DNA of 39,530 bases, taken from the NCBI RefSeq assembly GCF_002608075.1, contig NZ_LAHA01000041.1:81508-121037 (forward strand), written 5' to 3'. The first letter of the stretch is position 1; every line of letters begins with the position of its first letter. The notes beneath the pieces are model-generated. The model did no database searches and was not told the origin of the DNA. It worked only from the letters and a program-made list of their open reading frames with translations. This stretch comes from Nostoc linckia z4 (GTDB taxonomy: Bacteria > Cyanobacteriota > Cyanobacteriia > Cyanobacteriales > Nostocaceae). This document shows positions 32,941 through 39,530 of the stretch, piece after piece. The position numbers and the translations under genes are program-made.

Positions 32941-35080
32941 TGCTTTCTCCCCAAGCATCCAGAATAATTCCGGCTTTAATGAGTGCATCTTCAAGTTGGG
33001 CGATAGCTGCCGTTTGAGAGCCTGTTTCTTTAGAAAGAATGGCGATACTTTGTTTTGCTAACAGCCTTTGCACTTCTACATCCAGTTGAGCAGATGAGTG
33101 GATAATTACAGGAATCGATTGAGTAACGGAATTATTTTTAAGCTGCTGGAGTACATCAAACCCGCCAATCTCTGGCATCTCTAAGTCAAGCACGATGGCA
33201 CTTGGACGCTCGTGTTCTGCCAAATTTAATCCTTCTTGTCCATTCGCGGCTTCTAAAATACTCAATTGTGTATTTACCAACAGCTGTTTTACAAGATACC
33301 GATAGGCGGGGTCATCGTCAATTAATAAAATTTTTTGAAGACTATTCTTATTAATCAGAGTATTGAGTTTATTCAACAGCGGCAATCTGTCTGCGGGCTT
33401 AATTAGAAACCCGTCTGCTCCTAGTGCCAGTGCTTGTTTTTCATTATCAATGATAGTAATAACGAGTACAGGAATGCTACGAGTGGTTGCGTCTCCTTTG
33501 AGTTCTCGCAAGAACGTCCAGCCGTTTTGCCCTTCTAGCATAATATCTAACATAATCGCCGTCGGGCGAACTTGTTGTAACACAAGCCTTGCCTGAGCTA
33601 AGGTGCGGGTGGGAATCAATTGATAGGTTGACTCCTGGAGGTGCTTTTCGTAAATAAATAGCGTTTCGGGATGATCTTCAACTGCCAGAATCGGCAGGCG
33701 ATTTGGCTCAAGTGGTGCGGGTTGGTCTAGGGTGGTAAATTCAGTTGTATGTGGGTAGACGATGGGAATCGATGCTGTAAAGGTGGAGCCTTGACCCAGT
33801 TCGCTTTTAATCGAAATGTTGCCACCGAGTAGTTCTGCTAGCTTGCGTGATAACGGCAATCCTAAGCCAGTTCCTTTAACCTGCTTTTGCAGAGGGGACT
33901 CAATTTGCACAAAATCTTCAAAAATTCGCTCCCGATCGCTTGCAGCAATACCGATGCCCGTATCTGATACAGAGAAGGTCACAGTATGACCTGTTTGCAT
34001 AGCGCTGACGCGCACTTCTCCCTGCTCAGTAAATTTAAGGGCATTGGAGACAAAGTTTCTCAGAATTTGGGCGACTTTGCCCTCATCGGTATAAAGCGGA
34101 GGTATGGCATTGGGTTCCTCGACAATCAGTGTCACAGAGGAGCCTTGAACCAATAATGGCCGCAGCATTCCCCGCAATGTGGCGAACAAGTCGCTGACTT
34201 TAAAGTAACTGGGACGCACTTCAATTTTTCCAGCTTCTACCTTTGCTAAATCCAGCAAGTCGTTGACCAATTCTGATAATCCGCTGGCTGCCTTTTGAAT
34301 AAATGTTACCTGCTTTTCTTGCTCGGCGGTCAAATCGCCATCCATCCGCGCCAGCAGCATCCGAGAGAGCGACAAAATCGAGTTGAGCGGCGTGCGAAAT
34401 TCATGGCTCATATTCGAGAGAAAGCGGGTTTTTAGCTCGTTTGCCTTTTGCAGCGAGTCTGCTTTCTCATCCAGTTCCGCGTAGAGGGCAACCACACCGC
34501 GATTGGTATCTTCTAGTTCTCGATTGAGATAAATCAGTTCTTCCTCGCGCTTTTGCAGTTCTGCCATTGCCCGGAGTAACTCCTGGTTTTGTCGCTGGAT
34601 TTCTTCATAGGGATTCTGGGGCGATCGCCCAATGACGGTTTCTCGAATCTGCTGCAATTGCGAATCGCTAAAAGTGGCCGTGCGCTTCGATAATTTTTTG
34701 CTCATCACCACCGTTGTTCCTTGTCCTGGCAGCGATTCAATCTCAAAGAAATCCATTAGTCTACGGGTGCCGACGATGCCTAATTTCATTCCTGTGCTAG
34801 AGGTGTCGCGTCCTGCTAAAATGTCTGCCAGATGAGGAATGCCCTCACCTCGATCCTCAACCCGAATGACAAATCCTTGCGGCTCTCCTTCGATTGAAAA
34901 TTCCAGCGTTCCGCCTTTGGCATACTGAAAGGCGTTGCGGGCAATTTCGGAAACTGCCGTTGCCAATCGTGCCTGATCTTGGGCATCAAAGCCCAACTGC
35001 TCGGCAATTTCCCTAGTTCGTTGCCGAGCTTGCACAACATCCTGTTCGTAGTGGATTTCGAGGCTGAAAAGAATTGTCAC
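32933..35080 (-). CDS. Histidine kinase with N-terminal RsbT-like ATPase domain and two receivers
   Basis: From the GTG at 35080 (GGAG nine bases upstream) the protein has 715 residues. The first 130 residues are an RsbT/RsbW-like ATPase: S-E-I-A-R-N-A-F-Q-Y, E-D-R-G-E-G-I-P and G-M-K-L-G-I-V boxes. A coiled coil (about 160-215) leads into HisKA with His226 (S-H-E-F-R-T-P-L-N), a second HATPase (about 338-440) with T-G-L-G-L-P, and two receivers (phospho-Asp512 and Asp632). Having two ATPase domains of different type in one chain is notable: the first could let a stressosome bind or release the kinase. No sensor domain is present, so the input must come from partners. A TTG seven codons earlier is an alternative start. 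Confidence 0.92.
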   Translation of the reverse strand: MTILFSLEIHYEQDVVQARQRTREIAEQLGFDAQDQARLATAVSEIARNAFQYAKGGTLEFSIEGEPQGFVIRVEDRGEGIPHLADILAGRDTSSTGMKLGIVGTRRLMDFFEIESLPGQGTTVVMSKKLSKRTATFSDSQLQQIRETVIGRSPQNPYEEIQRQNQELLRAMAELQKREEELIYLNRELEDTNRGVVALYAELDEKADSLQKANELKTRFLSNMSHEFRTPLNSILSLSRMLLARMDGDLTAEQEKQVTFIQKAASGLSELVNDLLDLAKVEAGKIEVRPSYFKVSDLFATLRGMLRPLLVQGSSVTLIVEEPNAIPPLYTDEGKVAQILRNFVSNALKFTEQGEVRVSAMQTGHTVTFSVSDTGIGIAASDRERIFEDFVQIESPLQKQVKGTGLGLPLSRKLAELLGGNISIKSELGQGSTFTASIPIVYPHTTEFTTLDQPAPLEPNRLPILAVEDHPETLFIYEKHLQESTYQLIPTRTLAQARLVLQQVRPTAIMLDIMLEGQNGWTFLRELKGDATTRSIPVLVITIIDNEKQALALGADGFLIKPADRLPLLNKLNTLINKNSLQKILLIDDDPAYRYLVKQLLVNTQLSILEAANGQEGLNLAEHERPSAIVLDLEMPEIGGFDVLQQLKNNSVTQSIPVIIHSSAQLDVEVQRLLAKQSIAILSKETGSQTAAIAQLEDALIKAGIILDAWGESNV

Positions 35081-35113
35081 GTTGCTTCGCTCCGAATTCA
35101 AAATTCACGCATT

Positions 35114-35149
35114 ATAGCGATTCCTAATTAAGTGAGGTACAGATAATTA
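35114..35149. repeat. TTAAGTGAGGTACAGATAAT repeat inside the operon, copy 2
   Basis: Almost the same sequence as 7278-7316 (TATAGCGATTCC then TTAAGTGAGGTACAGATAAT), placed in the 70-base gap between the phosphatase stop and the kinase start. Confidence 0.7.
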
Positions 35150-35150
35150 G

Positions 35151-36158
35151 TCAATTGACTATTCCTTTAGCCACTAACACCGTCACATCGTCGCGTTCTC
35201 GGTTAAAGTCCCGGTATAGTACACCTGCAATCAGGCTGGGATGTTTTTGATTCAAACCGGGATAGCGATCGAGCCGCCACTTAGTGTCTAATCCGTCAGA
35301 ATGCATAATTAAAAGTCCGTTAGCATACCAGGGATAGCTAAACTCTTGAATTTTACGGATTTCATGCCCTACCGTGCCGTTATGAGATAGGAGATTGTGG
35401 TGTTTGGTAAATGAGAAAATGCTGGCAGAAATATTGCCAATTCCGGCAAAACAAACAGACTGTTGTTCAAAGTCGATTTCGGCAATGGCCAGCACTGCTC
35501 CTCGCGTACTTCGCAAGGCGGCGTGGGCAGCTTCAACCATCGCCCCAGGAGAAAGATGATGATGGTCTTGAAATATTCTTAGGGCTTGGGAAGCAGCATT
35601 GGCAGCCGCAGCTCCATGTCCTAAGCCATCGACTACTAGCAACAAACCGCGGTCAACATCGACTTGATATGCCCAAGCATCTCCGGAAATGTCCTCCCCT
35701 TGTTTGGGCAAACAGATCGCTCCAATTTCTAATGTCTTTTCAAGCGGATGGGATGCCGAGTGTGACCAAATGTGGGTCAAGAGTGCTGTCCCTTGCTTGG
35801 GAATCGAGTAAATTTCCAATAAATTAGAGAGGCGAAGAATTGCGCCCAACCCGTTGCCTGATGTTCCGGCTGTGGAAAAGCCATCTTGCAAACATTCATC
35901 TACATCGACCATCCCCGGCCCTTTATCGAGGGATAAAACCTCAATGCCAACGGCTAAATCCTGCTTGAGCGATCGCAGCAGCATCACTCCGCCGCCAGCG
36001 TGCTGCACCAAATTGTTACCAATTTCTGTCACCACAATACCAACCTTGCCCCGTTGGGTTTCCTGAAAGCCGAGCCGAGTTACCAAAGCCATCGCTAAAC
36101 GTCGGGCTTCCCCGGTCTGGCTGGATTCAGTAATTGTGATGGCGACAGATTCGATCAT
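35151..36158 (-). CDS. PP2C/SpoIIE-type phosphatase with N-terminal RsbT-like domain
   Basis: The 335-residue protein is a fusion. Residues 1-130 form an RsbT-like HATPase (E-I-G-N-N-L-V-Q-H-A, D-K-G-P-G-M, G-N-G-L-G-A-I). Residues about 140-335 form a PP2C/SpoIIE-like phosphatase with metal-binding acids in S-G-D-A-W, V-D-G-L-G-H-G, H-S-D-G-L-D and R-D-D-V-T-V. The phosphatase part corresponds to RsbX, which dephosphorylates RsbR and RsbS to reset a stressosome; the ATPase part may bring it to the STAS proteins. It starts one base after the RsbT stop, so translation is coupled. In Bacillus RsbX has no ATPase domain, so this is a different architecture. Confidence 0.9.
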   Translation of the reverse strand: MIESVAITITESSQTGEARRLAMALVTRLGFQETQRGKVGIVVTEIGNNLVQHAGGGVMLLRSLKQDLAVGIEVLSLDKGPGMVDVDECLQDGFSTAGTSGNGLGAILRLSNLLEIYSIPKQGTALLTHIWSHSASHPLEKTLEIGAICLPKQGEDISGDAWAYQVDVDRGLLLVVDGLGHGAAAANAASQALRIFQDHHHLSPGAMVEAAHAALRSTRGAVLAIAEIDFEQQSVCFAGIGNISASIFSFTKHHNLLSHNGTVGHEIRKIQEFSYPWYANGLLIMHSDGLDTKWRLDRYPGLNQKHPSLIAGVLYRDFNRERDDVTVLVAKGIVN

Positions 36159-36159
36159 T

Positions 36160-36570
36160 TTATTTCCATCGTATAATTGTTACCCGCGTTCCTTCTCCCA
36201 CCGCAGACTGAATCTCAAACTCGTTGGTAAGTCGTTTGGCACCGCTCAGTCCCATACCCAATCCGCTACCCGTGGTAAACCCGTCCTTCAGTGCCAACTC
36301 GATATCGGGAATTCCCGGCCCGCGATCTTCAAAGGTCAGTTTAATTCCTCGCCGTCTCCCTTCCTCAAGGGTTTCTAGTTTGGCTGTGCCGCCTCCTCCA
36401 TAGTCTAGAGTATTACGCGCTAACTCACTGGCGGCGGTGACAATTTTAGTTTGGTCTACTAAGCCAAAGCCAATTTCCACAGCTAGCTGCCGTACTGTCT
36501 GCCGAACTAAGACTACATCACTAGAAGATTGAATTTCGATCGTTTCAGTCTTCTGCATCGTCATCTGCAC
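36160..36570 (-). CDS. RsbT-like serine/threonine kinase
   Basis: The 136-residue protein is a stand-alone HATPase of the anti-sigma-factor type. The ATP boxes are S-E-L-A-R-N-T-L-D-Y-G-G-G-G, E-D-R-G-P-G-I-P-D and G-S-G-L-G-M-G-L. RsbT is sequestered by RsbR/RsbS and phosphorylates their STAS domains to free itself. The frame overlaps rsbS by 26 bases from a GTG start; ATGs at 36564 and 36558 are alternatives with less overlap. Next to RsbR, RsbS and an RsbX-like phosphatase the assignment is strong. The downstream target normally is RsbU, but none is encoded here. Confidence 0.88.
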   Translation of the reverse strand: MQMTMQKTETIEIQSSSDVVLVRQTVRQLAVEIGFGLVDQTKIVTAASELARNTLDYGGGGTAKLETLEEGRRRGIKLTFEDRGPGIPDIELALKDGFTTGSGLGMGLSGAKRLTNEFEIQSAVGEGTRVTIIRWK

Positions 36571-36958
36571 GCCATTTAGTCGCAGTTAGTTGATTTGTGG
36601 TTTCATCGAGTGACGATCGCAGCAGTGCCATACCCTTTTCTACGTTTAAGGCAGTGCGAATGCCCGTCAGGGATAACCCCAATTCTACTAAGGTGATTGC
36701 CACAGCGGGCTGCATCCCCACAACAACGGTTTCGGCATCCAGTATCCGTGACATTTTGGCAATGTTGGCTAAAATTCTCCCCAGGAAAGAATCAACAATC
36801 TCTAATGCAGAAATATCGATCAGCACACCGCGAGCGTGAGTTTGAGTAATGCAGTTGGTCAAGTCATCCTGTAGCGTCATCGCCAGGCGATCGTACATAT
36901 CCACTTGGATGGTTACAAGCAGGAGATCGCCAATTTTGAGTATGGGAATACGTTCCAT
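36545..36958 (-). CDS. RsbS-like STAS protein
   Basis: The 137-residue STAS-domain protein matches RsbS. The opening M-E-R-I-P-I-L-K-I-G-D-L-L-L-V-T-I matches the RsbS start, and the phospho-acceptor is Ser57 in I-V-D-S-F-L-G-R. G-M-Q-P-A-V-A-I-T-L-V-E-L-G is the conserved second half. RsbS is the scaffold of the stressosome core; its phosphorylation by RsbT is the release step. The C-terminus is about 17 residues longer than in Bacillus and acidic (W-R-A-D-D-D-A-E-D). The ATG has AGGAG seven bases upstream, 17 bases after rsbR. Confidence 0.9.
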   Translation of the reverse strand: MERIPILKIGDLLLVTIQVDMYDRLAMTLQDDLTNCITQTHARGVLIDISALEIVDSFLGRILANIAKMSRILDAETVVVGMQPAVAITLVELGLSLTGIRTALNVEKGMALLRSSLDETTNQLTATKWRADDDAED

Positions 36959-36975
36959 TGGTTTCTCCTATCCAC

Positions 36976-37824
36976 TTATTGGGGTTGAGAGCGAATACTC
37001 GCTCCTATGCGTTTTAACGCCATCAAAAAGGCTTCGGCTAGGGTCGCCTTTGTTGTGATATTAGTCAAATCAATGCCGAGATAGACGATGGTTTGGGCAA
37101 TTTGCGGACGAATGCCACTGATTATACAATCGGCTCCCATGAGACGGGCAGCGGTAACAGTCTTAAGCAGATGTTGAGCGGTGAGGGTATCAACGGTGGG
37201 AACTCCGGTAATGTCAATAATGGCAACTTCTGACCCTGTTTCCACAATCTTCTGCAATAATAATTCCATGACTATTTGAGTGCGGGCACTATCCAAAGTG
37301 CCGATAATTGGCAATGCCAAAATTCCCTCCCATAGTTTAACCACTGGAATAGAAAGCTCCAGCAACTCTTCCTGCTGTCGGAAAATCACCTCTTCCCGTG
37401 CCTTCTGATACACTTCCACGATCAGCAATCCCAGTCGATCTAGTAACTGTGTAGCTAGCCAGATTTCTTTACCCAACTCAGCAGCATCTTGCAATTCCTG
37501 ACGTAATCGATTGAAGAGGGGTTGCTTGAAGGAAAAAATGAATGTCGCTGTTTCCGAGGGTGTGAAGCCTTTTTGCGATCGCGATCGGGAAATGCTAGTC
37601 AGCATCTGGCGCATGTCGTCCCACGCCGCTGCTTGAATATTAGTCAAGTTGCCTTGCCCAACGGCGATCCGAAACAAGCTAAGGAATTCCCGGCACTCCT
37701 CCCTTAGCTCCGCTTCTTTAATCAAGCCTCTGCGAATATTCACAGCGGCTAGCTCCTGAGTCCACTCCAACAGCATATCTGCCTCGAAAGTTTCCAGGAT
37801 CTCTGGTATCTTACTTTCGCTCAT
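36976..37824 (-). CDS. RsbR-like stressosome sensor (RsbRD-type N-domain plus STAS)
   Basis: From the ATG at 37824 the protein has 282 residues. Residues 1-145 form a helical N-domain (L-L-E-W-T-Q-E-L... R-E-E-C-R-E-F-L), the RsbRD_N type, and residues about 158-275 form a STAS domain. Phosphorylation sites equivalent to Bacillus RsbR Thr171 and Thr205 are Ser179 (T-L-D-S-A-R) and Thr213 (V-D-T-L-T). G-I-R-P-Q-I-A-Q-T-I-V is typical. The sensed signal is unknown; the N-domain is not a globin fold with a recognisable heme histidine. A longer frame upstream translates a GGGAAAGG array and was rejected. It is first in the operon; a homopurine repeat (37902-37982) sits upstream. Confidence 0.9.
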   Translation of the reverse strand: MSESKIPEILETFEADMLLEWTQELAAVNIRRGLIKEAELREECREFLSLFRIAVGQGNLTNIQAAAWDDMRQMLTSISRSRSQKGFTPSETATFIFSFKQPLFNRLRQELQDAAELGKEIWLATQLLDRLGLLIVEVYQKAREEVIFRQQEELLELSIPVVKLWEGILALPIIGTLDSARTQIVMELLLQKIVETGSEVAIIDITGVPTVDTLTAQHLLKTVTAARLMGADCIISGIRPQIAQTIVYLGIDLTNITTKATLAEAFLMALKRIGASIRSQPQ

Positions 37825-37901
37825 CGTTCCTTTAAGGGCAACCTTTTTGATTAGTCCAAAATCAGTGTATGACGATTCAGTCCAAGGTGAAAACCGAAGT
37901 T

Positions 37902-38030
37902 GGAGAGGGGGGAGGGGAGGGGGAAAGGGGAAAGGGGAAAGGGAAAGGGGGAAGGGGGAAAGGGGAAGGGGGAAAGGGGAAAGATTAAATTTATTCCTTT
38001 TCCCTTTAACCTTTAACCTTTTCCCCTGCT
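37902..38030. repeat. GGGGAAA heptamer array in the stressosome promoter region
   Basis: Eleven or more AAAGGGG/GAAGGGG-type units (37902-37982) are followed by the complementary C/T-rich CTTTAACCTTTAACC stretch (37996-38026), so the two parts can pair. It lies in the region between murT and the RsbR gene and is likely transcribed in the RsbR leader. It has the G-quadruplex pattern on the plus strand. Confidence 0.85.
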
Positions 38031-38130
38031 CCCCGACTGGCATTTTCAGCTAGGATTCGCTAAACTCACAAAATTAAATTTGCAACTAAAAACTTTCAAT
38101 TAGCAACCGCCAGAAGACTAGGGTAAGAAT

Positions 38131-39468
38131 GTGGGAAACAAAATACAAGTTATAGATAGAGTGCGATTGGGTTTTGCGGTGTCAGTGGCAAAAAGCGTGA
38201 CATTTTTAGTGCGATCGCTGCGTCTCGGTGCTGCTAGTGTATTACCAGGCTCAATTGCTCGTCGCATTGAAAAGAGACTTTTACAATTATTGAGTCAGCA
38301 AGTCAAAAAGGGAGTGATTTTAATTGCCGGTACTAATGGCAAAACCACAACATCGCTGCTTCTAAAAACGATACTAGAAAACAAAGGTTATCGCATCGCT
38401 CATAATTCTACAGGTGCAAATCTGGAAAACGGTTTGATAACAGCTTTGTTGGAAAGCACTAATTTGGTGGGAACCTTAGATGTTGACTATGCCATTTTGG
38501 AAGTTGATGAAAATATTGTTCCAAAAGTATTAACTCCACTCCAGCCGCAAATTATTCTTTGTTTAAACTTGTTCCGCGACCAACTCGATAGGTACGGGGA
38601 AGTAGACACAATTAGTAAGCGTTGGACAAAGGTAATTTCTACGCTACCGCCAGAAACGGTGGTAATTCCTAATGCTGACGACCCAACTTTATCTCACCTG
38701 GGGCAGCAGTTACCGCAAAAGGTGTTATTCTTCGGCTTAAATGAACCAGAACATTATCTAGAAGCAATTCCTCACGCTGTTGATTCTATTTATTGTCCAA
38801 AATGCGGACATTCCCTAGATTATAAAGGTGTCTACTTGTCGCATTTGGGAGATTTTACTTGTCCCAAGTGTGGTTTTAGTAAAAGTCAACCGAGTCTAGA
38901 AAGTAGTGAATGGCCGCAAATTCTAGTTGGTTTATATAACAAATACAATACTTTGGCAGCAGTAACAGCAGCTAAAGAATTAGGAGTTGATGAAGCAACA
39001 ATTAAAGATACTATTAACAACTTCCAAGCCGCTTTTGGTCGTGCTGAAGATTTAGTAATTAATGGTAAAAAAGTACGGATTTTGTTATCAAAAAATCCTG
39101 TGGGTACAAATGAAACAATTCGTGTGGTAACTCAAAGTACGGATAAAACTACACTGCTAGTATTAAACGATCGCACACCAGATGGCACTGATGTATCCTG
39201 GATTTGGGACGTGGATACTGAAAAATTAGTCGAACGTGGAGGAACTTTAGTAGTAAGTGGCGATCGCGTTTATGATATGGCACTACGCCTGCGTTACAGC
39301 CAAAAATCTCCTGAAAGTACATTAAATTTAATTGTCCAAGAAGATTTGCGACAGGCGATCGCTACTGCCCTAGAGCATACACCAGAGAATGAAACATTGC
39401 ACATTCTCCCTACTTATTCAGCCATGCTCGAAGTGCGAGAAGTTCTCACTGGTCGAAAAATTCTGTAA
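38131..39468 (+). CDS. murT: MurT-like Mur ligase (lipid II isoglutaminyl synthase subunit)
   Basis: The 445-residue protein has the Mur-ligase fold. The ATP loop is A-G-T-N-G-K-T-T-T (66-74). A zinc ribbon of four Cys (C-P-K-C...C-P-K-C, about 215-243) is inserted in the middle domain, the feature that marks MurT. The C-terminal DUF1727-type domain follows. MurT with the glutaminase GatD amidates the D-Glu of lipid II to iso-glutamine. Its GTG start has AGGG seven bases upstream; an overlapping ATG is out of frame and ends early. It is divergent from the stressosome operon. GatD probably follows outside the window. Confidence 0.9.
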   Translation: MGNKIQVIDRVRLGFAVSVAKSVTFLVRSLRLGAASVLPGSIARRIEKRLLQLLSQQVKKGVILIAGTNGKTTTSLLLKTILENKGYRIAHNSTGANLENGLITALLESTNLVGTLDVDYAILEVDENIVPKVLTPLQPQIILCLNLFRDQLDRYGEVDTISKRWTKVISTLPPETVVIPNADDPTLSHLGQQLPQKVLFFGLNEPEHYLEAIPHAVDSIYCPKCGHSLDYKGVYLSHLGDFTCPKCGFSKSQPSLESSEWPQILVGLYNKYNTLAAVTAAKELGVDEATIKDTINNFQAAFGRAEDLVINGKKVRILLSKNPVGTNETIRVVTQSTDKTTLLVLNDRTPDGTDVSWIWDVDTEKLVERGGTLVVSGDRVYDMALRLRYSQKSPESTLNLIVQEDLRQAIATALEHTPENETLHILPTYSAMLEVREVLTGRKIL

Positions 39469-39530
39469 ATTGGGCATTGGGCATTGGGCATTGGGCATTG
39501 AGTATTGGGCATTGGGCATTGGGGATGGGA
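39468..39530. repeat. TTGGGCA heptamer array at the right edge
   Basis: Eight or so TTGGGCA/TTGAGTA-type heptads follow murT directly and run to the end of the window. The array may lie between murT and a following gene. Confidence 0.85.

Noticed and set aside
37825..38043. N-terminal extension of the RsbR-like protein by 73 residues
   Set aside because: It translates the GGGGAAA array as LSPFPLPLSPFP; the start at 37824 begins the recognisable helical domain.

Overview
The window comes from a filamentous, heterocyst-type cyanobacterium, most likely Nostoc/Anabaena. The signs are frequent HIP1 octamers (GCGATCGC), heptameter-type short tandem repeats (GGGGAAA, TTGGGCA, TAGTCAT, CCAATGC families), many small hairpin-forming interspersed elements, thylakoid/cyanobacterial protein families, and a C-terminal surface-protein domain typical of Nostocales. 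It reads as ordinary chromosome rather than plasmid or prophage: well spaced single genes and short operons separated by repeat-rich intergenic DNA. I see no rRNA, tRNA, CRISPR array or intact transposase.

Layout. 1-2.4 kb: repeats, a DoxX-like membrane protein, a DUF2808 exported protein and an RmlD-like reductase. 2.4-5.6 kb: ftsH on the minus strand, then an FMN reductase. 5.6-6.7 kb: a geneless block holding at least four small inverted-repeat elements. 6.7-10.6 kb: a GlsB/YeaQ membrane protein, a NERD protein, a PD-(D/E)XK-like protein, a membrane-anchored cyclase-family hydrolase and an Hsp20. 10.9-15.2 kb: a lipoxygenase with all five iron ligands, a nested cluster of MITE-like elements, and a ferrochelatase-family protein with a natural eight-histidine tail. 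15.5-21.1 kb: a 1580-residue modular surface protein with a sulfotransferase just upstream, probably one transcription unit. 22.4-26.5 kb: a hydrolase-like protein, an MFS transporter and ilvB with a C-terminal zinc ribbon. 27.1-27.8 kb: a PIN-toxin/antitoxin pair bounded by perfect 33-bp direct repeats. 28.2-30.6 kb: a TerB-like protein, an unknown protein and a lumenal/periplasmic thioredoxin-fold protein.

The most striking system is the minus-strand operon at 37.8-30.95 kb. It runs RsbR-like STAS protein, RsbS-like STAS protein, RsbT-like kinase, a PP2C/SpoIIE phosphatase carrying its own RsbT-like ATPase domain, a histidine kinase carrying an N-terminal RsbT-like ATPase domain plus two receivers, and a receiver-PAS-histidine kinase-receiver protein. 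This looks like a complete stressosome whose output is phosphorelay signalling instead of a sigma-B partner-switch. I infer that RsbT, or the RsbT-like domains fused to the phosphatase and the kinase, are the switchable elements held by RsbR/RsbS. No sigma factor or DNA-binding output is encoded nearby. Downstream, divergent from this operon, lies murT, probably followed by gatD outside the window.

All functional names rest on motif and family recognition by eye; no database search was possible.
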